NCBI GenBank assembly: GCA_964036155.1
Contig: OZ038423.1
Coordinates: forward strand, 66,479,249-66,543,248
Reading direction: 5' to 3'
DNA from: Diploscapter coronatus
Lineage: Eukaryota > Nematoda > Chromadorea > Rhabditida > Rhabditidae
DNA: 64,000 nucleotides
Below are positions 1 through 15,798 of this stretch, piece after piece. Under the pieces are notes generated by a model. That model was not told the origin of the DNA. It did no database searches and saw nothing but the letters and a program-made list of their open reading frames with translations. The position numbers and the translations under genes were made by a program. Every line of letters starts with the position of its first letter. Positions within the stretch are counted from its first letter, which is position 1.

Positions 1-17
1 GAATTCCAATTTTGCAG

Positions 18-4562
<4,545 letters not shown>

Positions 4563-5603
4563 ATGCGAGTTGAATTTATAAAATATAGAAATATTCAATT
4601 ATTTTTCAATTTTATCCCCGAATTCCATCATTTTTTACACTTTGAGAAAGACATATTTTTTTTTATAATAGATTTGAAAAATTCTTTCCTATCCCAGTCT
4701 CCACGTCCTTTTCATGTTTCCGAAGATGTTTTTTTTCGATACTAGAACATATCTTTCACATTTCATAATTTTCGAGTAAACAAATTTTAGCTTTTTGAGA
4801 AGTTCATTCGGTTTGAAGAAATTTTTAGAGAAAAAATCAATTTGAACTTTCTAAGAAGCTCAAAATTCTGGAATTCTATATGTCGTTGTAAATATCCAGA
4901 TTCCTCATTTCTCGGTGCCCTTTTCCAAAGAACTTTATCCAATCTTCGCCAACTACTCAAATTAAAAAATGTCGATTTTTTGTATTTTTTGAATCGTCAT
5001 TAGTGCAATTTTGCAAAGTTTCTTAAAAGAAATTTTATTTGAAAAATAAATATCCGGAAAAACTCCATTTTGATAAACATCACCGCACCCTTTGCTAAAA
5101 ATCATTCAAAATTCAAGAATTGTCCATAAATAAGGTGCATTCAGATGACCCGTTTCAATATAAAGAAAAAGACTAGAATTTGGGCAAAAGCGGAGAAAAA
5201 TGAGTGAATTAACAAAATATGACATTCTACACGAAGAAACATGTTTAGTTTTTGAAATATAAATTACCATTTTGCTAGAAAGGAAGAATGAAATGAACAT
5301 TCCAATAATCTCAAGAAAAAAAACAAAATATCATATCAAGTTATTAGTTATCATTCTCAGAAAGAGTCTCAAAATACAATGATAACTTGATAATGATAGG
5401 AAATTGGGTAACTTTAAAACCAAGCGCCAAAGCCATATGAAATAGTGTGGGAAAAGTCGTCTTTCTCATCGTTCTTCTCGTTTGGCTTGAAAGCTAGTAG
5501 TTTTCAAATACCAAGAGAAATCCCTAGCTTACGAACAAAATACCAGTGTTGTGTGTGGAATGTTGCCTGTACGTTGTCCCGTTTGTCATTGTGTCGTCGC
5601 GGT
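4563..5603. other. Convergent intergenic region vps-34 / top-3
   Basis: About 1.0 kb of AT-rich sequence between two genes that face each other. It should hold both 3' UTRs. No convincing AATAAA lies close to either stop codon; AATAAA-like strings occur near 5043 on + and a complement near 5034, both far from the stops. Short open frames here have AT-rich codons and no recognisable similarity. A small inverted repeat lies at 5331-5400. Confidence 0.6.
5331..5400. repeat. Small imperfect inverted repeat
   Basis: Arms around TATCAAGTTAT (5334-5356) and the reverse-complementary ATAACTTGATA (5383-5393) flank about 30 nt. It could be a decayed MITE or a simple hairpin in the shared 3' region. 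No target duplication is visible. Confidence 0.4.
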
Positions 5604-8600
5604 CTAATCAGCCCAAGCGAAGTAGGAGCATTTGTCGGGCGCCTGGAACCCCTTCGGACAGGCGTAGAATTGCCTGCCTTTGTTGGGTCCGTCCTTCCTC
5701 ACGGTCAGTCGAACGGCAGCCGTTCCGCACTCACACTTCTGGTCGTCTCCGGAACCGTTCGCTGCCTGTGCATCGTCTGAAAATTTCCGATTCGAACATG
5801 AAATCCATCATTGCTGAATTGTAAACTCAGAAAGAAACGAGTTGAGAGAAGAGATGAAGATTTGGATTCTTTGAAAGTAAGTTCATGAAATTCTTAAATT
5901 ACAAATATCCCAATAGGAGGTAATAGGAAGAACAGATGTATGCTAATTCCTGGATTCAAACAACTCTTGATAGATGAACGCTTTTTTCGATTTCATAGAT
6001 TCAAACAAATCTTTCGCCTTGTTGATTCCCAGTCCATGTCGAATTAGCCGTTCTGCCAACCCCACTGCCCGCCCCTCTGCCCGTTGAGCCTCCAGCTTGC
6101 GATCCTCGAGGCTTTCGTACCGTCGATGTCGTTCTTGCTCGGCCTGCCGTTGCGTGCTTCGGAACCTGAGAATAAAACATCATAATTATTTGAAAATTTT
6201 CGATTCAACTATCATTACTCAAAGAGGCTATTTCTTTTTCAAAATGCATCTATAAAAAAACTTCATGTCCAAGAGAGAAAAAAACAAATTTTGTTATTCA
6301 GAATAAATTTCTAAAAAAAATATTCTCACCTTAGCAACTCCAGCGTCCTTCTTTCCCCTTGTGGAGGCGCCTCCTCTGCCAGCGCCCCTGGCTCCTCTGG
6401 TCGACCCCCTATTGCCGCCCCTGCCGACAGCCGTGCCAGAGACGGATGGCAGCAGAGCGAATGGTCTGTTGACAGGTGGCAGTGCGGCCGCACCAGATGC
6501 AGATGACAGACCGGGTGGGTGGTTGTTGTCGGAGTCGTCGTCGCCGTCATCTGGACGTCTTCTGCTAGGGCCACCACCGGGACCTAAAAGGTGATTTTAA
6601 TTCGAATAATGTTCTAGAAAAGGCTTTTTTTTTTCTTCTTTAAATTTTCACTTGAATAAATTTGAGAAAAAATCCGAGTTTTCCAAGTCTTTACGTATTC
6701 ATTTTCAGCGAAAACTATTTTGAAACGTAAAATTGAAACCCTTTTCGAGTGCAATCGTCTTACCGGGTGGATTTCCAGGAGGCGGGCGTCCGTTTCCATT
6801 TCCCCCTCCTCCCGGATTCGCATTGCCCTGTGCTGGCTGGACTCCGTAGGTCAGATATCTGCAAAAATCACGAATTTCCTCGAAAAAACGTTGAAGTGCA
6901 GTGTAATTCCTCTCAAAGCATATTTTTCATTATTCAAAGTTTGAAAGGGAAGTTATGGCATTCCAAGTGCCAACCTCCTGAAAGCATCGGACAATTTCTG
7001 GATTTGCTGCTGCGCCGCGTCGAATATTCGCTTGTACTTGGTGCGATAGTCGTTCAGAATCTGAAGAGAAAATAGCTTCAAATAAAAATAAACTCTTCCG
7101 ACCTCGTTTTTGGCCTTTCGTCCATCGCAAATGTCGACGAGACCCTTTTCAAGAGCGGCACGCAAATGGGGGCGGCTCATTTTGAAGCCTGAAAGTATAA
7201 TTTTAGTGGGTAAATCAATTTTAGGACTATTTCAGAAACTCATTGAAGAAATCATTTTGTAAAGGAAGAAGAGTTTTTAAATAAATAGAAAAAACGAGTA
7301 ACATTTCAATAAATACATTCTTAACAAATGAATTTTGCTCTCAAAAACTCGCACCCATTTCATCGTATCCATCGCAGAGAGCGAGTCCAAGAAAAGACGG
7401 GATGAATTTGCCGTCGTTTTGCACGGCAACGTACTCGCGATCCTAAAACAATATATTATTTTTCGTCTTTCTTCAAAAATAACCTTGATTTTCTCGATGT
7501 GCTCCGCGTGCGTCGCGTCAGTACCGATGCCGTATTTGTCCATCAGAGCGATCAGGTCCGCTGAAAATAGTCAAATCCATGAGAAACTAAAGACTACGAA
7601 AATTTCAACCAAAAAATATCTCAAATGTCTATTTGATAAGTTCATCAAATTCTTTCTTTAACGACACTATTTACTTCTTGAATTGTATGTTTTCAGAAAA
7701 AGAAAATTCATATAAATGTTTTCAAAACTGCAATTTCAAATCAAATTTCTGTTAAAGTTAATCGTGGATATTTTGCAAAAAGAAATTTAAACCTTCAGTG
7801 AGCAGATCAGGCGGTGATGTCTGTCCTTCATTGATGTTGAGCTGGAAGTTTCTGAACTGCTCTCCCTGCTGATAGTTTGGCAGGTACTTGTCACCCCACT
7901 TCTCGTAAACGTACACTTTTAGGTAGGCTGGAAAAAGTTGGAATTAGAAAATTTTCAATTTTTTCTTTTTAAATTTGTGATTTCTGCGCTTCAGTTTCAT
8001 TCTAAAATACGAGAAATAAACTTGAAAAGAATCCTACCCAGGTCGATAACTTGCAGACCGGTTGCGTGGAATTTCTCGGCGCCGACAGACACCTGAAAGC
8101 TGTCATATCTTTCAGCCAAAGGCTGAATTTCTCCTACCTTGACGACAGTTTCATGTCCCTTCGCATCGTCAGAGACGCAGGCGAGGAAGTGCCGAGTCAC
8201 CAGTTCGTACACTCTCCACTCGTTCGCTTTCAGGTCGTCTCTGAAGATAAAAATATAGAGATTTTTCGAAAAGATAAAATTTTTAGAGAAAATGTTTTTT
8301 CGAAATCAAAGCAAAAGGAGAGAAATTTTCCATAGCTTTCCTTTGTTTTCAGATAATTCATTGATTTTCTTACTTGGTGGCGAGTTTGAGTGGATGAATG
8401 GGAGGGTGCGCCTCGTCTGTTTTGCTCCCGTTGCGAGGATTCGGGCCTTTCGTCAGCACCTGCAACAATTCAAAAGTGAGAAAAGAGAAGAAAATACCTC
8501 ACTTCGTTAGCGAATTGTCCCCAGTCATTGGCCGCAGTTTGGGCCTGGACGAGCGGGGCGAGGTTCAGGCTCTTCGGAAAGATGTTCGTCTCCGTTCTGC

Positions 8601-10734
8601 AAGATAAAAATAAAATTGAAAAATATAAGAAGAAAAAAAACTAAATTAAAAAGTTCCTAGAATTTTTGGGGAAAATCAAGTTTCTAACATTTTCAAGAAA
8701 AATCTAAACCTCGGATAAGAGATCCATCCCTGACTGTAGAGTTTCTCGGCAGTGGCCATCGCTGCTTTAGCACTCATCTTCAGCTTTCGCACAGCCAATT
8801 TCTCGAATTCCACCGTGTCCAGGGCCTGCAAATGTTGATTTTGCTGAAACAAGTAAAGCTTCAAAGTCATTTTACTTTTTCAGTGAAAATTCACGCTTTC
8901 AAGAAATTTTCTAACTTTTTTTTTTGTAAATAAGAAAACTCACAACAGGTCTGTATTTGGTCTTTGGCTTGTTGGTGACTTCCTCGACAGTGGCCACAGC
9001 GGCCTCCCTGCAGTCCTCCAGAATTACCGTCACAACGTCCTTGTCGAACAGATGCGTTCGGTCCCACAAGAATTCTGCCTGAAAGAAAATTGCATAGCTC
9101 TGTTAAAAGGGTTCGCGGAGAATGGATTTTCTGTATTTTATTCCAAAATTAGTTATCCTTTCCTTTTCCGCTTAGTAGGAAGTATTAGCAGATTTAAAAG
9201 TTTGTCGAGAATAAAGGCATTTTTTGCTAAGAATCCAAACGCCCACCTTGACTTTATCCTTGGTGTGAGTGAGGACGAGTTTCCAGAAGGGTTCCCTGAC
9301 GAAGTTGATGTGCTGCTTGAAACGCTCGACCACGAATCCGAGGGTAGGAAATTGGCAGGGTCCGTAGGACACGATGCGACGGTCTAGAAAGAAACAAATA
9401 AATGGAAGAAGAATTGAGTAAGTCGAACCATTTCCATTGAAGATTTCCGGGAAGCGAGGCGCGAAGTGCAGAGTCTGAAGGCGGGTGAACGCTGCTCCTG
9501 GAAGACATTCGTTTTCCAAAATAAATTTAGCATTTTTCCACTTGGTTTTCAGAAAAAAAATGTAAGAAAAATACCGTTTTTACTGAATATGAAGATTTCG
9601 TTCTTCAAAAGAACTTTCTCTAGCACCTCTACTTTGGTAGAAATTTTTTCAAGAAAATAACTCTCGTACCGATCCTGAGATCGAGCTCCTGTCTGCAGTC
9701 GACGGCCTGCACGATCTTGTCGTCCAGCCTGATCAAGTTGTTCTTGGCTCTGTGGATCGCGGCAGGGGTGATTTCCGAGAATCTGCAAGGAAGAAACTAC
9801 TTTCCTTGACAAGTGAACGACTCACTTTGCCCGATAGACGTCAATGGCCCTGTTGGTGGACCTGCAGACCTGGACGATCTCGTCTCCGATGTTCTCTCCC
9901 TCTCTGTCACAATCAGTCCAGATCACTAGGATTTCGTTTCTGGAGGCCAAGTCTCTGAAATTTGTTTGTTTTATCGAAAAGAAAATATATATTCCATTCT
10001 AATATGAAATGTCAAAGTATAAAAAGGGCCATTTGAAAAAAAAACATTATTTTATGGAGAGGCAGAATATCACTTTGTTAGGACAATAGTTTTAATCTAG
10101 ATCTCTTTTCAAAACGTAATTTCCCTCATACCTGAGTGTCCTCTCGATCTCCTGCATGTTGGTATTGACGACCTTGTAGATGTTGGCGTCGAATAGGTTC
10201 TCAACAGGAACTCGCGACCAGTTCTTCATCTCGGGACCGAACTGCCACTCCATCAGATGGCCCGACACCGACGTCACCTCGATCGTCGATCGCTAAAAAT
10301 GGAAAATATTCATGTCATCTGTCCAAAGTTGCTTTTAATTGGTACTTTCAGACAAAGTTGGCTGCCTATATTTACAGGTGAATGACAGACACAGACGGCT
10401 GTAGTTGTCAATGAACAGGGTAAGGAATGTGGGAAAAACAGACAAAAAAAACTGTTGATAATACAGCCGTCTGTAAATAGAGGAGGTTGACAAACTTCGT
10501 GTTTATCGATTTAATGTTTTGGTTGGCTCTGTTAACTTGCTGACCTGTCCCAGAATGTCCGAACTGAGTTGGTAGATCTTGTTGAATCGAGAATAGCTAT
10601 CGCGTCGGTTGACTTGACCTGTAAACTCGAAAATTCATTTTTGCTAGAAGAACGATTTCCCGACCTTGTCCGAGAATGGCAGCCACTCCTTTCGCCACAT
10701 CGTTCTTCTCCGCGACGAATAGCACTCGCCGCAT
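5604..10734 (-). CDS. top-3: DNA topoisomerase III (type IA), with C-terminal GRF zinc finger
   Basis: Decatenates recombination intermediates with BLM/RMI partners in the nucleus. The start at 10734 gives MRRVLFVAEKNDVAKG, the normal TOPRIM opening. In order: TOPRIM with TDCDREGENI; type IA body with GPCQFPTLGFVVER; the active-site tyrosine in GWISYPRTETNIFP; DEAHPPIHP; the GIGTDAT motif; then a long Gly/Pro/Arg-rich linker (RGG-like, about 6.6-6.0 kb). The last exon encodes a GRF zinc finger (CECG...VRKDGPNKGRQFYAC...CSYFAW) with stop at 5604. About 14 exons. The joint between the linker exon (6167-5943) and the GRF exon (from 5775) is uncertain: it needs a weak GT donor (GGCA|GTGGGG) or a GC donor (CAAG|GCGAAA). 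It is divergent from lmtr-3. Family assignment is secure, the C-terminal exon structure less so. Confidence 0.95.
10351..10500. repeat. Inverted repeat (MITE-like) in a top-3 intron
   Basis: A roughly 150 bp imperfect palindrome lies inside the intron after the SxSRFNKIY exon. The inner arms are ACAGACGGCTGTA and TACAGCCGTCTGT (about 10389-10401 and 10472-10484), with outer complementary stretches CTATATTTACAG and CTGTAAATAGAG. The arms fold into a long stem-loop. Length and intron position suit a MITE; no clear target duplication was found. Confidence 0.6.
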
Positions 10735-11259
10735 TGAAAAGAGTGCTGGAAATTCGAAAATAGAAAAAAAGTTGGCAGCGATTCGAATAATGAACTCGCA
10801 AACTTTCGAAATGTCGAGGAAACAGAACTTACAAAGTGAAGAGTTTCGAAACTATATGTTCAGTGTGAAGTTCCAGACATGATGATCAGCAAAATTTCAA
10901 GAAAATCGCGAAAGAAAAGAGAAATGAATTTCCAAATTTGAACGAGAATTTTTATTTTAGCCCAATGGCAAAACAAGCAAGCACTTTACACCCACTTCAA
11001 GTTCGTAAACACGTTTGTCGAAAGTGAATTTTGTTGAAGTCTCTCGAAAAATGTATTTTTCCCTGCCTTCTAGCTATCAGAACTTATCAAAATTTATTCT
11101 TGATCATCCTCCGATAACGTAGGAATTGATCCTTAGCATTTGATAACTTTGTCGCTCATTTTTGCCTTTGAATTTCTATTTCACTTGTTTGTTTATCAAT
11201 TTCTTGCTTATCAATAGTCGCAATTGATTGATGATCTTTTCCAATTCAGTGTTGAACCG
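10735..11259. promoter_or_regulatory. Divergent promoter region between top-3 and lmtr-3
   Basis: 525 bp separate the two start codons, which point away from each other, so the region must hold both 5' regions. A splice acceptor (TTCCAATTCAG, ending 11249) lies 10 bp before the lmtr-3 ATG, and a TTCCAG on the minus strand lies just before the top-3 ATG. Either could be an SL trans-splice site. I see no specific factor site that I can support. Confidence 0.5.
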
Positions 11260-12360
11260 ATGGTGATTCAAATCAAGAAGACTTTGCGTCGGATCATCCA
11301 CGACGTGGACCGCTCTGCGGGACTCGTCCTCACCGACAGGGATGGTATCGTCATCGCTAGTATCGGTCAGCAATTTTCAACATTTTCTTTTATTTTTTTG
11401 TTTTGCTCAAAAAATTAATAGCCAGTTTGTAATTTCAACAGGAAACTGCGATATAATATAGCTAGGGCTGTTCGGAGTTATTTAGAGAAAAGTGCACCGA
11501 GCCCGAGTTCTATTGCATCATATTGTGAATGTTAGCATACTACTTTTTTCTTTCTTTTCTAATTAACTCTGGAAAAACTGGAAGGGAACGCAGAAGACGG
11601 AAAAATAGTATGTTAACACTCGCATTGTGATACAATTTAACTCGAATTTGAATTCTCTGCACTATTTCGTTGCTCTTTTTTTATCTAAATTAACTCCGGA
11701 CAACCTTAGATATAGCACGGTTTAGTGCAAAATTTTGTAATGTGGTGCGGTTGTGAATTTGAGAAAAAATTTAGTTTGTTCACCTTTGAATCAAAAGTTA
11801 GAATTTTAGAAGATTTAAAAATGTATATATATTTACTGAAAATAATGCTTTAGGCGAACAAGTGCGCACTCACCAAGGCTGGATCAGCGGACATTTCTCG
11901 GTCATCGAAAAGACGCAGAAGATAAATCTCGGTATTCTTTATTTTTTGCCCAAGTTTATTTTTATTTCCCAGGAGCTCATTCTGCCTCGATTTTCCAATT
12001 CGACAATAATCAGCTCGTCGTTCTGTCCGTACAGCCCTTCACCTGCTACTTGTTCGCTACGCCTAAGGTTGGAGGATTTATGAGCTTTAAAAATATTTTT
12101 TTTCTCAATAATGAACAGAAAACGATTTGAAACTTTCTCTGAAAAGCAACTTTCGATTTGGTTTTTTCTCAATATGCCAATTTTCTTTCATCTATCTTCT
12201 ATTTTTAATTTTCAGACAAACACGGGTCTGTTGCTGTCTCTGCGTCAGAAACTCGAGCCCGTCCTGCAGGAACTCGAATCGATTCTCCACGAGTTGCCTG
12301 GAGGTTGGATTTCTGAAGTTTTAGAAAAGAATTAGGTGTTTAGGCAAGAATATTCCTTGA
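11260..12360 (+). CDS. lmtr-3: LAMTOR3 (MP1), Ragulator roadblock subunit
   Basis: Small roadblock/LC7-fold subunit of the Ragulator complex, which holds Rag GTPases and MEK/ERK scaffolding on lysosomes. Five exons join to about 127 residues, against roughly 124 in vertebrates. Visible family features are LVLTDRDGIVI near the N-terminus, FQFDNNQLVVLSVQPF in the central strand pair and TNTGLLLSLRQKLEPVLQEL in the last helix. The start at 11260 is chosen because it follows the acceptor ending at 11249; an in-frame ATG at 11224 lies upstream of that acceptor. The first intron carries a MITE. The gene is followed by the STARD7-like gene with operon-like spacing. Confidence 0.88.
11462..11709. mobile_element. 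MITE with long inverted repeats and 6 bp target duplication
   Basis: A 248 bp element sits in intron 1 of lmtr-3. The ends read CTAGGGCTGTTCGGAGTTAT on the left and, reverse-complemented from the right, CTAAGGTTGTCCGGAGTTAA. Complementarity continues inward for about 90 bp (for example GTTAGCATACTA against TAGTATGTTAAC). The element is flanked by ATATAG on both sides (11456-11461 and 11710-11715), read as a target-site duplication. It has no open frame, so it is non-autonomous. The superfamily cannot be named from the ends alone. Confidence 0.78.
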
Positions 12361-12874
12361 GCTGCCTGTGATATCTCCTCTCCCAATTTCTCCCTGATTC
12401 CGGACGAATGTGCAACAAGCGAGAAAACGCAAGATCAGTCTGGCTCGAATTCTCGTTATTTTTTTCTCGAACTTTTAAAAATCCAAACTTCAGTGATTTG
12501 ATATTTTCAAAAATATTCATTTATTTGCCGCCATGCATTTCAATTTTCAAACTTTCTTCCTACTCTTCTGGCGGCCTTTTCGGGTCTTGCTTCGTGTCTC
12601 TTGATTTTCTATCTTTTATTCCCATCATTCTCTCGGAGATGTCTGATGCGCTAGATCTTTGCCTCGTGTATTTACCAAACTTATTATTTTTAACAAATGC
12701 AATAAAAATTCGAAGGTTTTTTTCGGAAAATTTTTGTATTTCAGTCGTTAGATCGACGAAAATTATCTTTTATCATTTTCTTTCTAATTTTATTTATTTC
12801 AAATTTTTCAGGGTTTCACACAATTTCTCGAATGTAATTCGAACGACGATTTTCTGCGGTCGAGGAAATCCAGG
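12361..12874 (+). other. Intercistronic region lmtr-3 / STARD7-like, with AATAAA at 12701 and acceptor at 12811
   Basis: A 514 bp spacer. It holds AATAAA at 12701-12706 and a strong acceptor (AAATTTTTCAG) ending at 12811, 105 nt later and 63 bp before the next ATG. This matches nematode operons in which cleavage of the upstream message is coupled to SL2-type trans-splicing of the next. The open frame across 12408-12878 is T-rich with no similarity and is taken as chance. Confidence 0.6.
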
Positions 12875-15798
12875 ATGAATTCTGCAGCGATTTGGGCGAA
12901 ATTCAGACAGATTTTCACCTTTCGTCTCGCGCAAAACTCTATTTGTAGGCGGAAAAATTGGAGGTTCGAATTCTATCAGAGGTGAGCATTTTCAGTGAAA
13001 ATTATAAAAATTGAACTTTATATAGGTTTTTTCCAACGAAATGTTCAGCATTTCTTCTCTTGCTGCAATTCACAAACTTCTTTTTATGAAAGTTCAGATT
13101 AATGTGAAAAGTTTTGATAATATTATAATTTTTAATTTGCAGATACACTCGTCGCTTGCTGTCTTTTCTTCCCTCGCGCATCTGTCTGTTCGATCGTCGA
13201 ATTCTGCTGGCAGCCACTTCGGCAGCCGGATTCTCATTCAAGGACTACGGCATTTCCGATGAGCGAATGCACGAGGCCAGGGAGTCTGACAAGGAATTCG
13301 GTAATTTCTTTACTAGCTATATTGCTCTCGAGTAGTTGTTATCAACATTTCTCCTAATGTTCTACTGCTAATATAAGATATTCAACTGTAACAAAGAACT
13401 TCTTTTCTTATATTTTTCATCTGCAGACCACGTGGATGATCTTCCAAAGAAAGGCTGGGAGAAGATTTACGAGGAAAAGTACCTGCATGTCTTTCGGAGG
13501 TAAAAACCTTTTTCAAAAGTTTCCATAAAATTAAAATTTCAGACGAGTGAAAGGCCCCTACGAAATGTACGAGTACAAATGCATTGGGTCCTATTTCGAC
13601 ATTAGCCCGAGGAATTTTCTCGGTTTGAAATTTTTGAAAGTTGAATTTCATTCGACTTTTTTGCAGATGTCCAAAACGACCTGACCTATCGGAAAGTGTG
13701 GGATGGAAACGTGATTTCGCTGGAATTGCTCAAAGAAGAGAATGAAAATGAGGTAAACAAATTTCGAGAAAGTAATTTTTTAATACATTTTTAAGAAAAG
13801 TTTACGAGCGCTTGTGTGTGTTCAAAAATTCTAGGTTTTCTTCTTTTGACTTGTGCTGTCTTTTTTCTCTTTGGAATAACGCACTTGTCTATTTCTTTAG
13901 CACAAAAGTACCTGTAGTCCTAAAAATTTCATTTTTAAAATTTTCTTTCACTTTTCAGCTAATCCGTTGGGTCGCTAAATACCCCTACCCGATGTATCCG
14001 CGCGAGTACATCTACGCGAGAAGAACCTGGGTTTCGGACGATGACAAGGTCGTCATCGTCGATTCAGAAGTCGTTCAGCCTAATGTAGAGCATTTTTCCT
14101 CTAAGTTTCTTGAATTGAATATTTGCAGGCCTACCCGTCCACTTCCAACAATGTCCGCGTTTGTACGTACACCTCCAGAATGGCTGTCAGAGCACACAAA
14201 AACTGGAATGATCATGGACTGGGTAAGGAGTTCAAATATTTTCAATTTTATTATTATTTCCAGTTTGAATGTTTGAGGCTTCGAGATATGAGAATACTTT
14301 TCAACTTTGCAATTGTTCTATTTTCCATTTTACAGTACCCTTTTTGGAGGGATATTTTATGCGTATCTTGCATAACTATCAAAATCATAAACGGCGTGGG
14401 CATTTCGTATTCTTCCAGGAAAATATTCTAATTTCCGTTTCATCGCCTGCAGAGTCTGCTATTTGAAAAGGAAATGTTCATTTCCTTCACGTATTGCCTG
14501 AGTCGAATCATTTGAAACAAACATGCTAATATTGGAAAAAAGCTAGAGAATGAATATTTTACCAAACAAGAACCATTTTATCTTTCAGAAAGACTAGTAG
14601 CTGCCATGAAAATTAGAAATTTCAGTATGATAGTTTTGGTAGAGGAAATTGATGAAATTTAAAATGCCAAAAGATAGAAATTTACTGTTTATTTCCAGAT
14701 TACATGCTGACGTACTCTGACAATCCAGAAGCGAACATCCCGCGTTACGTCTACAATTATATCATTAACCAGGGAGGACCGTACTTTCTCAAGCAGGTAA
14801 AAATTGGTAATTTCTTTTGCAACTGAAAAACTTTACCTTCATACAATTTCATTTCTCGTTGAAGTTACATATTTCATCCGTTGAATATTCCTGAATGGTT
14901 CTTATTTGTTTTAGGTTCATTCTGCGGCTCGAAATCTAGAAAAATCAGGTCATGAGTTGAAGTCGACAATCGAACACGCCAAGAATGCGATTCGGAACAG
15001 GAAGCAGATGCTCAAGAACCAGGTAAAATTGTTTTTTTCTGAAAAACATTTTTTTTTAAATTCCAGAAGGTCGAGCCTAAGAAAGTTGAAGAGCCAAACA
15101 TTGTGGTGGAAGAGAAGGAAAATGTGCAGCATCCGAAAGAGAAAGAAGAGAAGAGAAAAGATGAAGCGCCCCCTGAGAAGAAACACAAAGTCGCCACTAC
15201 TGGAACGGGTAATTTTATAATTTTTCAAAACCTCTTACTATGAGAATTCCATTTTTGAGAAAACTGCACCCGCATTTCATACGTGAAGATAGACTTGAAA
15301 AACTTTCGGCAGCTGAATTTTCAATTTGATAAATCTTTTCTTTCAGAGTACGCAGATGGCAATGGAAATGGGTCCTGCGCGAAGAAGGATTCGGACAAAA
15401 AGAAAAAGGTCGAATTTTTGTTCAAATTTTCTTTCTTCGAATCAAAAAGCGGCAAAAATTTGTTTGAAAACAAGGACCGACCTTTCTTGCTCCTAATGTT
15501 TGTAACGTGAAAATTACTGGTTATCGGAATTGGTGCTTGTAAATTAGAACGGGCTTTCCTCACTCGTTTTTGTTCTTTTCGGAAAAAAGAGTGGATGATA
15601 AATTCCATTTATTTTCCTCTTGCAACATTTGCATAACCATTAATTTTCTCATCAGCGACAGTTATATCGTTCACCATCTCCACTACTTAATGCCTCTAGG
15701 CTAACTATGAAATCACGAAAATTTTCCAATAATCAGATTTTCAGGACAGTCGTTTTCCGGTGCACGCGGATTCACAAATAAACGCGGCTCTGACCTGA
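12875..15798 (+). CDS. STARD7-like START-domain lipid transfer protein, mitochondrial
   Basis: Probably carries phosphatidylcholine to mitochondria, as STARD7 does. The N-terminus is a basic, hydroxyl-rich presequence (MNSAAIWAKFRQIFTFRL...) typical of mitochondrial import. The START domain follows (about residues 100-310), with WEKIYEEKYLHVFRR, YKCIGSYFDISPRNFLDVQNDLTYRKVWD, YPYPMYPREYIYARR, NWNDHGLDYMLTYSDNPEANIPRYVYNY and FLKQVHSAARNL, each matching STARD7 block by block. About 10 exons join in frame. After the START domain a Lys/Glu-rich tail of about 90 residues runs to TGA at 15796; it is longer and more charged than in vertebrate STARD7. The gene probably shares an operon with lmtr-3. 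Confidence 0.9.

Noticed and set aside
5445..5824. Long plus-strand frames over the GRF finger exon
   Set aside because: Antisense shadows of a G+C-rich coding exon of top-3 on the minus strand.
6326..6594. Open frames on both strands across the Gly/Pro-rich TOP3 linker
   Set aside because: Explained by the linker's G+C-rich repeats; only the phase-matched minus frame continues the gene. The downstream second frame is kept as a finding.
12408..12878. 156-residue frame between lmtr-3 and the STARD7-like gene
   Set aside because: Phe/Ser/Ile-rich translation of T-rich UTR and spacer; crosses AATAAA and a strong acceptor.
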